Shown: positions 45,263 through 54,512 of the stretch, piece after piece | How the letters are laid out: every line of letters starts with the position of its first letter | How positions within the stretch are numbered: the first letter of the stretch is position 1 | DNA from: Pirellulales bacterium | GTDB taxonomy: Bacteria; Planctomycetota; Planctomycetia; Pirellulales; Lacipirellulaceae | Reading direction: 5' to 3' | Assembly: GCA_022841705.1 (NCBI GenBank) | Contig: JALHQZ010000001.1 | Span: 1,488,001-1,552,000 of the forward strand | Length of the DNA stretch: 64,000 nucleotides | Notes under the pieces: model-generated | The model's database searches: none | Told to the model about the DNA's origin: nothing | The model's input: only the letters and a program-made list of their open reading frames with translations | Position numbers and translations under genes: made by a program

Positions 45263-45811
45263 CTACCGACTCTGCGGCAACCGAAACACGCTCTGGCTCC
45301 GCACGATCGCGTAGTCATCGGGGAACGTGTGAAACGCCTTGATCGCCAGACTTCGCTCGCGCGATTCGACGTGAATGTAGCTCACCGCACCCAGCCCACA
45401 CCGGCCACTGGAGTCAAAGGCGTGGACCAAAGAATTCTCCGACTGTACGGCGGTAAGCTGCTTTTGGAAATCGTAGAACGCGGCGGCTTCAACAGTATCG
45501 AGTGAGAAGTCCACCTCGTAACTCACGCCGCCATTGCACTCGATTCGATCACGCTGCGAGCCCGTCAGTGGGTGCGACATGAGCCGTCGTTTCTGCGGCA
45601 AGGGGTCCGTTGCACTAGTTGCGACTTCGGTCAGCGTTAGCCCCTGGTGCCGCCACGTGATAATGTGCCCGGCGCCAGTGATATCAATCTTCGCCGTGTA
45701 CTTCGGCCGCTCGATTCGCTTGGAGGCGAAGGCCGAAAAGAGCTCAGGATGCAGCGGTCGCCCATAGACCTGAAATACCAGCTCAGCAAGTTTAGGACGA
45801 ACCGAAAGCAC
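45263..45811 (-). CDS. DUF2617 family protein
   Basis: A 182-residue protein. The GTG at 45811 is preferred over an ATG 22 codons upstream: homologues begin at LSVRPKLAEL, and GAGG lies eight bases before the GTG. Family segments are VFQVYGRPLHPELF, HIITWRHQGLTLTEV, KRRLMSHPLTGSQRD and the C-terminal IVRSQSVFRLP. DUF2617 is found in planctomycetes and actinobacteria and has no known function. Cytoplasmic, no signal. Confidence 0.85.
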   Translation of the reverse strand: MLSVRPKLAELVFQVYGRPLHPELFSAFASKRIERPKYTAKIDITGAGHIITWRHQGLTLTEVATSATDPLPQKRRLMSHPLTGSQRDRIECNGGVSYEVDFSLDTVEAAAFYDFQKQLTAVQSENSLVHAFDSSGRCGLGAVSYIHVESRERSLAIKAFHTFPDDYAIVRSQSVFRLPQSR

Positions 45812-46375
45812 AGTAAGAACCTCACGTATGAACCCGCCGGCGAATTGGCGCCGCACGACTCTGATTATACTCTGCATCGCGCAGCGACCAAGGGAGAAAA
45901 TCTTTCTGGCAATTTCGCGCGAAAATCATGCTTGACAAAACCACGCGAAGTGCGCCATGGCGGCGCGAAGAGGCGTGAACAGAATGTCATCACCGTAGCG
46001 ATGCTTAGCAATGCGAAGCGCAGTAGCTTGGGTGCTCGACCTGAGGGAGCGAAAGTCGTCTTGCCCTGAAACAAAGCAATCACTCAGCGCGGACTTGCGG
46101 CGCCACCGCCACTGGAACTTCAGAGGCTCAAGTAAGCCGCAACGCTTATCAAGTTGCAGCGCCTGCAAAAGTGATCTTGCAACCCGCCGAGGATTGGCGA
46201 CCACGCCCACCGTCACCTTGCCGAATGCATGCGAAGAGTTGCAAATTTTGCGGGACGCGAGAAAAAAATTGTAACGGATGTGCGGGTTCTACGTTTAAGC
46301 AGCAACCCCCGAGGAAATAGCTGCCGGTCGTCGGCGGCAACTCGGGAGAAACCTGCGAAGAACGGAACCTCCGCC
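45812..46375. other. Intergenic region, nothing recognised
   Basis: There are 564 bases between the divergent DUF2617 and small membrane protein genes. A TTGACA hexamer at 45932-45937 lacks a matching -10. Minus-strand open frames here look like chance: no family, no ribosome binding site. Confidence 0.4.
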
Positions 46376-46654
46376 ATGTCCGCCGCCAACAGCCCCACGA
46401 ATCGTTTTGAAAACCTGCGCGCGTTGGGCCGCCGCAAGTTCATCGGGATTTACGGCATGCTGGGCTGGGGCGTGCCGACCGCGCTCCTGTTTACCCTGTC
46501 GATGGCCGCAGCGGAGGGATTCCGCCAGTTTGTGCCAACCTTAGAAGTTTCGCTGTTCATATTCCCGGTGGCTGGCATTTTTTGGGGCGCCGCCATGTGG
46601 GAAGTTTGCGATTGGATCAGCGGCCGAGTGCTTTCGGCGACGGCAGCGGAATAG
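46376..46654 (+). CDS. Small membrane protein of unknown function
   Basis: A 92-residue protein with a polar head (MSAANSPTNRFENLRALGRRKF) and two hydrophobic segments, IGIYGMLGWGVPTALLFTL and LFIFPVAGIFWGAAMW. The ATG at 46376 follows GGAACC; the frame extends upstream without a better start. No family is recognised. It precedes the kinase gene by about 250 bases on the same strand. Confidence 0.68.
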   Translation: MSAANSPTNRFENLRALGRRKFIGIYGMLGWGVPTALLFTLSMAAAEGFRQFVPTLEVSLFIFPVAGIFWGAAMWEVCDWISGRVLSATAAE

Positions 46655-46906
46655 CGCAAATTTCGTACCTTATGCCTCCAGTCCGCGATGAATCGGGGCG
46701 TCCCTTTTCAGCCCCTTAAAGTCCCCCCCTGATAAATTTCGGCGAACCTTTCGGGTTGATCTGCCCTCTCGGTAGCGAACAGGCTATCATAAGAGTGCGT
46801 AGAACGTCCTGAACGCTGGTGGACTGTGCGCTGAAGACGCCAGCGGCAGTCTCTTGCCCCCCAATTGCGTGAGTTGGTCTGACGGACTCGCCACGCACGG
46901 CAGGTT

Positions 46907-48640
46907 ATGGCCGACATCGATTTCGAGAATGCGCAAACTCTTGAAGCGCCCTCCCCGCTGCGCAATGGAGTAAAGTTCACGCGCAAACTGACCAGTGATT
47001 CCGGTGGCGTATCGGGCAGCGGGGGTTCCGGCAGCGGCGGCCGGTTGCGTGAAGCGGCGCGGGGGATGATCGCCTTTGTGGAGGGTTCAGCGCCCCACCT
47101 TTCCACGGAGACCCGGGAAATCCTGCAGTCTCGGCTGAAGACCGTCGCCTGGATCTTCTTCAGCGGCTTCCTGGCGTTTCAGATTCGCTGGCTGTTCATT
47201 TGGCAGGCAGACGACCAGCACTGGCTCTTCTGGCTCCATTCGACTGTAACGGCTCTGCTGGGTGCGGTGGCCAGTTGGCTCACGTGGTCACCGAAACTGT
47301 CATCAGGACGATTGCGTTTTGCCGAAGCGATTGTGTTCGGCGATCCGGCGTTGTACTTCATCATCCTCAGCCAGCAGAAGTTGCACTATGCGGCGAACCT
47401 GACGGAAGGTGCGCACCTGCCGAATATTGTGGCGCCGTGGATGCTGTTGATCTTCACTTACGCGCTGTTCATTCCCAACAGTTGGCGCCGGGCCGCGTGG
47501 GCCATTGTGCCGATGTGTGCGGCGCCGATCGGCGTGATGTTATGGCAGCGATTCATCGCCGCCTGCCCTGGTTACATCGCATGCGTCAGCCGCGCGGGCG
47601 TGGGAAATTACGCGACCGAACAAGCCATGATCATGGCGCTTGCGGGCGTGACTTCGCTCATCGGCGTGCATTCGATCGCCTCGCTCCGCCGCACCGCGTT
47701 CGCCGCCAAGCAGTTGGGCCAGTATCGACTCAAGCGCAAACTCGGCTCTGGGGGGATGGGCGAAGTGTATCTCGCCGAGCATCAACTGATGAAGCGGCCC
47801 TGCGCCGTTAAAATCATTCGGCCAGACAAGAACCGTGACCCCCGAGTGCTCGCGCGTTTCGAGCGGGAAGTGCGTTCAACCGCCAAGTTGTCGCACTGGA
47901 ACTCGATCGATATTTACGATTACGGGAACACCGCCGACGGCACGTTCTACTATGTGATGGAGTACCTGCCGGGGCATAATGTCGGCGAGTTGGTCGAAGA
48001 GTATGGCCCACTCCCACCGGCGCGGATGGTTTACCTCATCGAGCAGGTGTGTAAAGCGCTTGGCGAAGCACATGGCATGGGGCTGGTGCATCGCGACATC
48101 AAGCCGGCGAACATTTTCTGCGCTTATCGTGGCGGCGAGTTCGACGTGGCGAAGCTGCTTGACTTCGGCCTTGCCAAACCGCTCACAGACGCCACCGACT
48201 CGCACCTGACGCAGGAAGGCGCCATTACCGGTTCGCCGCTGTTCATGTCACCCGAGCAAGCGACCGGCGAGCGCGAAGCGGACGTGCGGAGCGACATCTA
48301 CTCGCTCGGCTGCGTGATGTACTATCTGCTGACCGGCAAGTACCCCTTCAACTACCAGCAGTCGGTGAAGGTGATTATCGCCCACGCTTCGGAACAACCC
48401 GCCCCACTGCGGGACCTAAACCCCGATGTGCCCGAGGCGCTGGACGACATTGTCCTCCGCTGCTTAGAGAAAGACCCCGACGACCGTTTCCAAACCGCAG
48501 GTCAATTACGTCAAGCACTGTTGGACTTGGTGCTCGAGGACGATTGGTCCCGCGAGCGCGCCGCCAAATGGTGGAGTTGCAACGGCTGCCCCGAACGCAA
48601 AGCGATGGCCGCCGCCGCGATTGAAGCGGCTGCGGTGTGA
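46907..48640 (+). CDS. Membrane-anchored serine/threonine protein kinase
   Basis: A 577-residue Hanks-type kinase. The N-terminal 265 residues hold a Gly/Ser-rich stretch and about six hydrophobic helices (AWIFFSGFLAFQIRWLFIW, MLLIFTYALFIPNSW, and others). The catalytic domain follows: GSGGMGEVYLAEH, Lys302 in AVKII, HRDIKPANI with Asp397, DFGLAKP with Asp419, and a long LTQEGAITGSPLFMSPEQ activation segment. So the sensor is membranous and N-terminal, and the kinase cytosolic, the reverse of PknB. A short Ala-rich tail containing CNGCPERKA ends the protein. Confidence 0.94.
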   Translation: MADIDFENAQTLEAPSPLRNGVKFTRKLTSDSGGVSGSGGSGSGGRLREAARGMIAFVEGSAPHLSTETREILQSRLKTVAWIFFSGFLAFQIRWLFIWQADDQHWLFWLHSTVTALLGAVASWLTWSPKLSSGRLRFAEAIVFGDPALYFIILSQQKLHYAANLTEGAHLPNIVAPWMLLIFTYALFIPNSWRRAAWAIVPMCAAPIGVMLWQRFIAACPGYIACVSRAGVGNYATEQAMIMALAGVTSLIGVHSIASLRRTAFAAKQLGQYRLKRKLGSGGMGEVYLAEHQLMKRPCAVKIIRPDKNRDPRVLARFEREVRSTAKLSHWNSIDIYDYGNTADGTFYYVMEYLPGHNVGELVEEYGPLPPARMVYLIEQVCKALGEAHGMGLVHRDIKPANIFCAYRGGEFDVAKLLDFGLAKPLTDATDSHLTQEGAITGSPLFMSPEQATGEREADVRSDIYSLGCVMYYLLTGKYPFNYQQSVKVIIAHASEQPAPLRDLNPDVPEALDDIVLRCLEKDPDDRFQTAGQLRQALLDLVLEDDWSRERAAKWWSCNGCPERKAMAAAAIEAAAV

Positions 48641-48735
48641 TGTATCTGACACGCTCCAAGTGCGAGAGAGTGTTGATCGGGCTGCTATACGGGGTGGTAG
48701 AACACGAAGGTGCAGCGCACCCGGCTTGATACCGT

Positions 48736-49503
48736 CTACCGCGCCTTCTGACTCGTCCGACGCGCAATGCGGTCTCGGAGTTCCGCCGCGAGTTCGTACT
48801 GCTCCCGGGCGACGGCCTCGGCTAACTGCTGAGTCAGGGGCGGTTCAAGTGAGTACTGGGCGAGAAGTGTGGAGCGCATCGCCCGGATTTTTAGGACCAG
48901 ATCATCCTCTTCAAACTCATCTTCGCACCCTTGGCGGGCGAAGGCGGCGTGCATTTCTTCCAGACCTTCGTCGAGGGCGGAGATAGCCGCTTCGGGATCG
49001 TAGGCGTCAACCTTTGCCAGCGCTTCGGCTTGCGTGCGGTGGAACAGCACAAACGGGCGATACTGCTCGTGCATGTCGACCCAGTCTTCATCGTCCGCAT
49101 GAGCACTGGAAAAATCCATTAACTTCAGCGTGTGATTGGCGTCCTCAATGGCGCGGCGAAACTCACGGAGCGCCAACCACGCGATGCGGCGGTGGTAGAA
49201 CTGCACGAACTCCCGATCAATCTCACTTCGGCGGTCATCGGAGAGTTCGAAGTCTTCGCCCTCTTCGAACGACTGGGCCAGCAACTGGTCATAGACGGTG
49301 TCGTGCCCGCCCGGCGTGTGGCCATCGGGCCGGCCGACCGCCTCCATTTGTAGTACGCCCAAATCGATTCGCAACTGCAAGACTTCGCGGCCATCTTTGC
49401 CGGCTACCTTTCGCGCAGCCACTTCACCAAATTGGTAGGGCCAAGCCGCTAGCAAATCGTCTAAGTGCCCGGAGCGTTTCGACATGGGGTTGTCCTTCGC
49501 CAT
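48736..49503 (-). CDS. UVR-motif protein of unknown function
   Basis: A 255-residue cytoplasmic protein, planctomycete-like. Residues 15-110 begin with DDLLAAWPYQFGEVAARKVAG and include LQLRIDLGVLQME; a helical middle looks TPR-like (HRRIAWLALREFRRAIEDANHTL). The C-terminal LTQQLAEAVAREQYELAAELRDRI fits the UVR motif used by UvrB and UvrC to dimerise and by McsA and ClpC adaptors. A role as a protein adaptor is therefore plausible. The gene is convergent with the kinase gene. Confidence 0.8.
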   Translation of the reverse strand: MAKDNPMSKRSGHLDDLLAAWPYQFGEVAARKVAGKDGREVLQLRIDLGVLQMEAVGRPDGHTPGGHDTVYDQLLAQSFEEGEDFELSDDRRSEIDREFVQFYHRRIAWLALREFRRAIEDANHTLKLMDFSSAHADDEDWVDMHEQYRPFVLFHRTQAEALAKVDAYDPEAAISALDEGLEEMHAAFARQGCEDEFEEDDLVLKIRAMRSTLLAQYSLEPPLTQQLAEAVAREQYELAAELRDRIARRTSQKAR

Positions 49504-49780
49504 TGCGGTTCCCGACCCCCGCCGAAAGACACGAGGCGGCGGTCGACAAGTCTCGGAGAGGCCACCCTCTCCTCATCGGCATTGTACGCAGAGAACACCC
49601 CAGGAGGCGAGTCTTTTACGCGCGAGAAAACCGAAAAAATGGGTGTTTGCTCTTGGCCATTAGCTTTTTGTCACGGAGGTGGTCAGCAACAAACCACCCC
49701 GGATTAGGCAAGTTCAGATCCCAGTTTCCTGGTCTAGATTCCCACAGCCAAGAGCTCATCGCCAACCGCTAAAGGCTATC

Positions 49781-50248
49781 TCACCCTTCACCACCCTCGT
49801 CATGCTGCAGGGTGTCCTGCAACAGGTCGATCTCCTCGAGATCGTGTGAATCGATTTCGCGTAGAAGCAGGGTGATCTCCTCGCAGGTCGAGTCCAGCTC
49901 CGCTTCGCCCCAGGTGCGAAAATCGGACTGGAGTCGGGCGTCCAGCGAACGGAGCTGCATCCGAAACCGGTCGTGCTCGGCTTGCAAACGTTCGATCTGC
50001 TCGTGAGCTTGGGGGTTTCCTTCGCTCACTTCACGCAGATAGCCATCCTGCTCTTCGATGGCCATCAGTCGCTCGAAGTGGCGGCGGAAAGATTGCAGGG
50101 TGAACGCAAGGCTCGAGCGCTTCTGATCGACGCCGATTTCGTCGTCGCTCCAGTTGAGCGCCACACGCAGGGCGCCCTTAATGTGTTCGAGAGTTTGGTG
50201 CTCCAGCCAGCAAACGCCGGCGGTGTTCGAGGTTTTGGTCGCCATCAT
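49781..50248 (-). CDS. Hemerythrin-like (HHE) domain protein
   Basis: A 155-residue helical protein. The ATG at 50248 follows GAGG at nine bases. Residues typical of a hemerythrin-like bundle are present: HQTLEHIKGAL, SFRRHFERLMAIEEQ, LQAEHDRFRMQL and EIDSHDLEEIDLLQDTLQHDE. The HF..E, EH and SH..E pieces are in helices spaced as in HHE proteins and may bind a di-iron centre. It is cytoplasmic. Oxygen, NO or iron sensing is possible; no partner is evident. Confidence 0.7.
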   Translation of the reverse strand: MMATKTSNTAGVCWLEHQTLEHIKGALRVALNWSDDEIGVDQKRSSLAFTLQSFRRHFERLMAIEEQDGYLREVSEGNPQAHEQIERLQAEHDRFRMQLRSLDARLQSDFRTWGEAELDSTCEEITLLLREIDSHDLEEIDLLQDTLQHDEGGEG

Positions 50249-50453
50249 GATCGCGATCCTCACATCTCGTTAGGGACAAGTGCGCCTGACGGCTACTCGA
50301 CCGGCAATCAATGTGCCAATCCGTCGCTCGCGGGCGTCGGCTTTAGCGTACCCGAATCCCTGTCAAACACCAAACATTTTTTTGCAACTTGGTCGCCAAT
50401 CCACCAATCTGGTGGGCGAGCGACCGACGGTTGTTGGCAAACTCGCTGCAGCT

Positions 50454-50885
50454 TCACTCGTCGTCGATCTTTGGACGGCGTTGTTGCTTGGTCGTTTGCC
50501 GTCGCCGTTTGGTGGCGAGACGGTTTTCGACCGAGCCACGGGACGGCTTCGTGGGCCGGCGGGCGATTGGCGCGTGCTGCGTTGCCAACAGCCAACCGCG
50601 CAGGCGATCGAGGCACTCGCCGATGTTCGCGCTCTGGTCTCGCGAAGTCCCGCAGTCAATCACCACTTCGCCGCGATCGTTGATGCGGTTGGCGAACCGG
50701 TCCATAAATCGCCGTCGCCAGGCGAATGGAATGACCGCCGACTCGGCAGGCTTCCAGCGTAGAATAGCCTTTGAACTGACTTTGTTGACGTTCTGCCCCC
50801 CTGGGCCCGAGCTACGCGCGAAAGACCAGGCCAGCTCTGCGGCGGGAATGGTGATCTCGGATGTGACGGGCAGATCGCGGGCCAT
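50454..50885 (-). CDS. arfB: Peptide chain release factor-like ribosome rescue protein (ArfB type)
   Basis: A 143-residue protein made of the catalytic RF-1 domain with GGQ at 29-31 in ARSSGPGGQNVNKVSSK, and a basic, disordered tail (ATKRRRQTTKQQRR) like the one ArfB/YaeJ inserts into the empty mRNA channel. It hydrolyses peptidyl-tRNA on stalled ribosomes. The N-terminal codon-recognition domains of RF1/RF2 are missing, as expected. The gene is single, followed by a structured repeat. Confidence 0.92.
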   Translation of the reverse strand: MARDLPVTSEITIPAAELAWSFARSSGPGGQNVNKVSSKAILRWKPAESAVIPFAWRRRFMDRFANRINDRGEVVIDCGTSRDQSANIGECLDRLRGWLLATQHAPIARRPTKPSRGSVENRLATKRRRQTTKQQRRPKIDDE

Positions 50886-50921
50886 TTACGAAGTCGGACT
50901 GCGGGAGGCGGAGTTTTGTAG

Positions 50922-51001
50922 GGGCGCCACCGAGCGGCTTGTCCGGCAGTGGGCGCGGGGTACCCATTTTCCACTGCCGGACAAGCCGGACAGTGGCGCC
51001 C
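50922..51001. repeat. Dispersed inverted repeat, GGGCGCCACTGTCCGGCTTG family
   Basis: The left arm 50922-50952 and right arm 50971-51001 share GGGCGCCAC and CTTGTCCGGCAGTGG; a middle heptad differs. It lies between the isomerase gene and arfB, on the 5' side of arfB. Confidence 0.8.
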
Positions 51002-51028
51002 AATAACCGCGATGTGAAAGTTCGGTGT

Positions 51029-51850
51029 TTATCTTCCCGACAAATCGGCCGCGACGCAATCGAGGAGCGCTTCGCGGGCGTCGCTCACCAAGTCCTCGTA
51101 GGCGAGATGCTCAACGGAGGGGCCGATGAGCTTCACTTCAAAATCGCCTTTGTAGCCCGCTTCTATAAAGCTGCGCAGCAGCTTAGCGTTCGGTACGCCG
51201 CCGTGACCGAGCGGACAGCGGTCCTGATCGATACTGTGTGGAGCCCGGGCATCGCCCACCTGCACCAGCGCTAGACGGTCCGTCAAATCGGCAGCCGTTA
51301 GTCCCGTGCTGGCCAAATGCGGGAAATGATAAGTGTCCAGCGCCAATTTCAGCCTCGGGCTCGCGTATTCGTCGATGAGCGCCAACGCCTCGCGCGGCGA
51401 GGTGAGAAATGTCCAATCGGCGGCGCAGGCGTGGTGCATCGGTTCCAGCGCAAGTGTCACACCGTTGCGTTCAGCCAGCGGCAACAGGCGATCAAACGCG
51501 CTACGCAACAAGCGGAGTGCATGCGTGCGGATATGGTGATTGCGACCGCCGGAGTAAATCACCAGGCAACCCGCGTTCAGTTCGGCCGCCAGCTCGATGG
51601 CGACTCGGGCATCGGCGATACTCTCTGCGCTGGTGTGCCCTTCGCTCCCCGTGAAGCCTCCAGCCCAGGAAAGGCTCGAGACGGTCAGCTCACTTTCCCG
51701 CACGAGTTCAATCGCCTTCTCTTCGCCGAAATCAGCGAGCTTTCGGCGCCAGAGACCAATCGCCTCCCAGCCTGCGGTGCGATAGTAATGCAAATCCTCA
51801 GCCAGCGACCAGCGGAAAGTGGTCACTTCGTTCAATGCAGAACGCGTCAT
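51029..51850 (-). CDS. Sugar phosphate isomerase/epimerase-like TIM-barrel protein
   Basis: A 273-residue protein of the xylose-isomerase-like fold. The ATG at 51850 begins MTRSALNEVTTFRWSLAED; a start further upstream is not supported. Metal-site segments: SLSWAGGFTGSE, VTLALEPMHHACAADW (Glu), RLKLALDTYHFPHL (Asp and His), LVQVGDARA and DFEVKLIGPSV. Compared with 33966-34817 the sequence is distant, so the two are likely different enzymes. Epimerase, dehydratase or isomerase activity cannot be separated from sequence alone. Confidence 0.86.
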   Translation of the reverse strand: MTRSALNEVTTFRWSLAEDLHYYRTAGWEAIGLWRRKLADFGEEKAIELVRESELTVSSLSWAGGFTGSEGHTSAESIADARVAIELAAELNAGCLVIYSGGRNHHIRTHALRLLRSAFDRLLPLAERNGVTLALEPMHHACAADWTFLTSPREALALIDEYASPRLKLALDTYHFPHLASTGLTAADLTDRLALVQVGDARAPHSIDQDRCPLGHGGVPNAKLLRSFIEAGYKGDFEVKLIGPSVEHLAYEDLVSDAREALLDCVAADLSGR

Positions 51851-52405
51851 TGCGCGGTGTGCCCCCGGTGTTGCCCCCACGCGCCAGTCGTGCGGCGCCA
51901 AAACGCAGGGGAGCAGTATGCCGCAGTTCCGGAATTAAGTAAATGTTGCTAGCACTAAAAAGTGGGCGGCGGGCAGGGGCAGTAAGGAGCGAGAAAGCTG
52001 AACTGATTTGGAATGCACGTGGGATTGCGAACTATTTTGGACCTCTCTGCCCAACATTGCTCACTGACAGTTGCCCCACGCTCACTTTTTCATGCTTGCT
52101 TCCTACCCCATTGGTGGTAGACTTGGAGTGGGGATGGCTTGGGGGCGGCGCTCGATCTGACCGCCTGTGAGGAGGGTTTGCGTACGCTTTTCACAGCGGT
52201 AGTGCCGCTGGCAAAACGTTCGTTGAACACCCATTCGAGGGGATGATTCGAGTCGCGGCGACTCGCTGCACTGTCGGTGCGTTTGTTCCCGTACCACTGG
52301 CCTTGGCCGCAATCGCAGCAGTTGCTCCAAGTTAACTCGTCAGGCAGGACGCGGCGAAAGCCCAGCGGAGAGGGGGAGACCTAAACCACCCGGAGCGCTG
52401 TGATC
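51851..52405. other. Intergenic region, nothing recognised
   Basis: There are 555 bases between two divergent genes. No coding frame with a family match, no strong hairpin and no clear promoter motif is visible. Confidence 0.4.
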
Positions 52406-53038
52406 ATGCCGACTCGAATCGCCATCGTGGAAGACCACCCGGTCGTGCGGCAAGGATTGCGGTCGTGGCTGGCCGACAGCGAGTTTGAACTTGTTGGCGA
52501 AGCAGGCAGTGCCGAAACCGCTGTGGCAATGATCCGAGGGTGTCACCCCGATCTATTACTGCTCGATGTCCGCTTGCCGGGCGCCGATGGGCTCGACTGC
52601 CTCACGCGCCTCCGCGACGAAGGCTTGCGGATGCCGGCGGTCATCTTCAGTGGTTATGAGAACCCCACGTTCAACGCGCGCGCGGCGGCAATTGGGGCCT
52701 TAGGTTATCTTTCGAAAGAAATTGACCAAGAGCGTTTGCTCGCCGCGCTGCGGCTGGCGGCCCGGGGCGAATCGTGCTGGTCGCGCGAAGAAATGCGCCG
52801 ACTAACCGGCGCGCTCGCCACCGACCGCGTGGAGAATGATCTTGAAGCGCCCCTCACCAAGCGCGAGAACGAAGTCCTCAAGCAACTCGCTTTTGGGCTC
52901 AGCAACAAGGAAATCGCGCAAGCTCTCGGCATCAGCTATGAAACTGCCAAGGAACATGTCCAGCATATACTGCGGAAAATCGGGGTAACGGACCGGACGC
53001 AGGCAGCCGTGTGGGCCGTGCGGCGGGGGTTGGTTTAG
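52406..53038 (+). CDS. NarL/FixJ-type response regulator (LuxR DNA-binding)
   Basis: A 210-residue two-domain regulator. Receiver: acidic pair in VEDHP, phosphoacceptor Asp54 in LLLLDVRLP, Ser in IFSGYE, Lys in YLSKE. Output: LTKRENEVLKQLAFGLSNKEIAQ followed by YETAKEHVQHILRKIGV, the LuxR-type helix-turn-helix. The ATG at 52406 is chosen over a GTG at 52400; GGAG lies upstream of both. It binds DNA as a phospho-dimer. No kinase partner is in the window and the target genes are unknown. Confidence 0.94.
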   Translation: MPTRIAIVEDHPVVRQGLRSWLADSEFELVGEAGSAETAVAMIRGCHPDLLLLDVRLPGADGLDCLTRLRDEGLRMPAVIFSGYENPTFNARAAAIGALGYLSKEIDQERLLAALRLAARGESCWSREEMRRLTGALATDRVENDLEAPLTKRENEVLKQLAFGLSNKEIAQALGISYETAKEHVQHILRKIGVTDRTQAAVWAVRRGLV

Positions 53039-53197
53039 GAAGGTATTTTTTCGACCGAAGCACCTTTCGTCTTCTATTGTTCCGCCAGACTGCAGAGAGG
53101 GTGTATGTAGCTGTCAACAAGTTTCGCGCCCGGCATGTTGGCGCCCGTTCGTCAGCTCGGGGAAGGATGCTACATCTCAAGGAAGCAAACACGAAGG

Positions 53198-54466
53198 TCA
53201 GCCGAACCTAGCGGGTTGCCCGGTCGAGGAAAGTACGGCGCGCCACAGTTCGCCCTCCAGGTTCACCCGCTTTCCACCACTCACGATCATGTCGATGGGG
53301 ACATGGACGAACTGACCGTTGAGGTAGCTGATCACGAGGCCAGTCTTGCCCGCCATTGCAGCGTGGACCGCGTGACGGCCCATGCGATCACAAAGCAGCC
53401 CATCCTCGGTGTTGGCGGGTCTCCCGCGAATCTGATAGCTCGGATCGAAGTAGCGCAACGTCATGTCGATCCCGCGCGCTTGGAAGTGCGCGTTGAATTG
53501 ATCCTTCAGGAACAGGCCAATGTCCTGCAGCTTCGCGTTTCCCGAGGCGTCTTTCTCCTCGCTGGCTCCGAGGAGGTCTTGACCCGCCCCTTCAGCCACA
53601 ACCACCACGGCGTGGTTTTTGTTCTTCACCCGCTGCTCCAGCGCCGCGAGCAGTCCGCGGTCGCCTCCCAGTTTAAACGGTGCTTCGGGAATCAAGCAGA
53701 AGTTCACGTCCTGACTGGCCGCAGCGGCCGCGACGGCGATAAATCCTGCATGCCGGCCCATCAGTCGGACGACGGCCACCCCATTGTCGACGCTGCGAGC
53801 TTCGGTGTGAGCGCTGGTGATGATGCGCACGGCCTCTTCCACCGCTGTGCCGTAGCCAAAGGTTCGGGTCACATACTGCACGTCGTTGTCGATGGTTTTG
53901 GGAATCCCCACCACGGCAATTGCATGACCTCGTTTGCGCGCCTCCTCGAACAGCGCATTGCCGCCACGCTGGGTGCCGTCACCCCCAACCGTGAAGAGCA
54001 GATTGATATTCTGACTGACGAGGAAATCCACCGCGATGGCCGTGTCCACTGGGCCGCGCGAGGTTCCAAGCATGGTGCCACCCTCGCGGTGGATGTCCTC
54101 GACGATCTCTTCGGTGAGTTCGACGGGTGGCTGGCTGCGGTTCGGATCGAGTCCCCGGTATCCGCCGCGGATGCCGAGCACGGCCTGCACGCCATAACCG
54201 CGAATCAGTTCACGTGTCACTGAGCGGATCACATTGTTCAGGCCTGGGCATAATCCACCACAGGTAACAATTGCGGCCCGCGTCTTCGCTGGCTCAAAAA
54301 ATAGCTTCTGCCTGGGCCCCGCCTGCTCAAAAAAGATGAGGTCCTCCGGCGCGATGCCGTTGGTCCAGGCAACATCTGCCGGGATCAGGATATCGTCTGC
54401 GACGAAATACGAGATCGGCGAATCATAACGCGGTTGGCCGAGGGTGTTGATGGTCTTGAGTTTCAT
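53198..54466 (-). CDS. pfkA: 6-phosphofructokinase (probably ATP-dependent, plant-like signature)
   Basis: A 422-residue enzyme of glycolysis, fructose-6-phosphate to fructose-1,6-bisphosphate. TCGGLCPGLNNVIR, GGDGTQRGG, GIPKTIDNDV and LMGRHAGFIA are in order. The Gly after GGD in GGDGT points to ATP use (PPi enzymes have Asp there), while the Lys in PKTIDND is the variant of plant ATP-PFKs and of PPi enzymes. The N-terminus is about 80 residues longer than E. coli PfkA. The ATG at 54466 lacks a good ribosome binding site. The gene follows the SulP transporter gene closely (46 bases from the chosen start). Confidence 0.9.
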   Translation of the reverse strand: MKLKTINTLGQPRYDSPISYFVADDILIPADVAWTNGIAPEDLIFFEQAGPRQKLFFEPAKTRAAIVTCGGLCPGLNNVIRSVTRELIRGYGVQAVLGIRGGYRGLDPNRSQPPVELTEEIVEDIHREGGTMLGTSRGPVDTAIAVDFLVSQNINLLFTVGGDGTQRGGNALFEEARKRGHAIAVVGIPKTIDNDVQYVTRTFGYGTAVEEAVRIITSAHTEARSVDNGVAVVRLMGRHAGFIAVAAAAASQDVNFCLIPEAPFKLGGDRGLLAALEQRVKNKNHAVVVVAEGAGQDLLGASEEKDASGNAKLQDIGLFLKDQFNAHFQARGIDMTLRYFDPSYQIRGRPANTEDGLLCDRMGRHAVHAAMAGKTGLVISYLNGQFVHVPIDMIVSGGKRVNLEGELWRAVLSSTGQPARFG

Positions 54467-54512
54467 TGGAAGAAGTAATGAATAAAGCACTCGTTTGGCA
54501 TGCTCGATTGGT

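Noticed and set aside
45932..45937. TTGACA as a promoter
   Set aside because: No -10 element at a proper distance.
45926..46216. 96-codon minus-strand frame in the gap
   Set aside because: No ribosome binding site, no family, start not convincing.
53135..54223. 362-codon plus-strand frame opposite pfkA
   Set aside because: pfkA has all motifs on the other strand.
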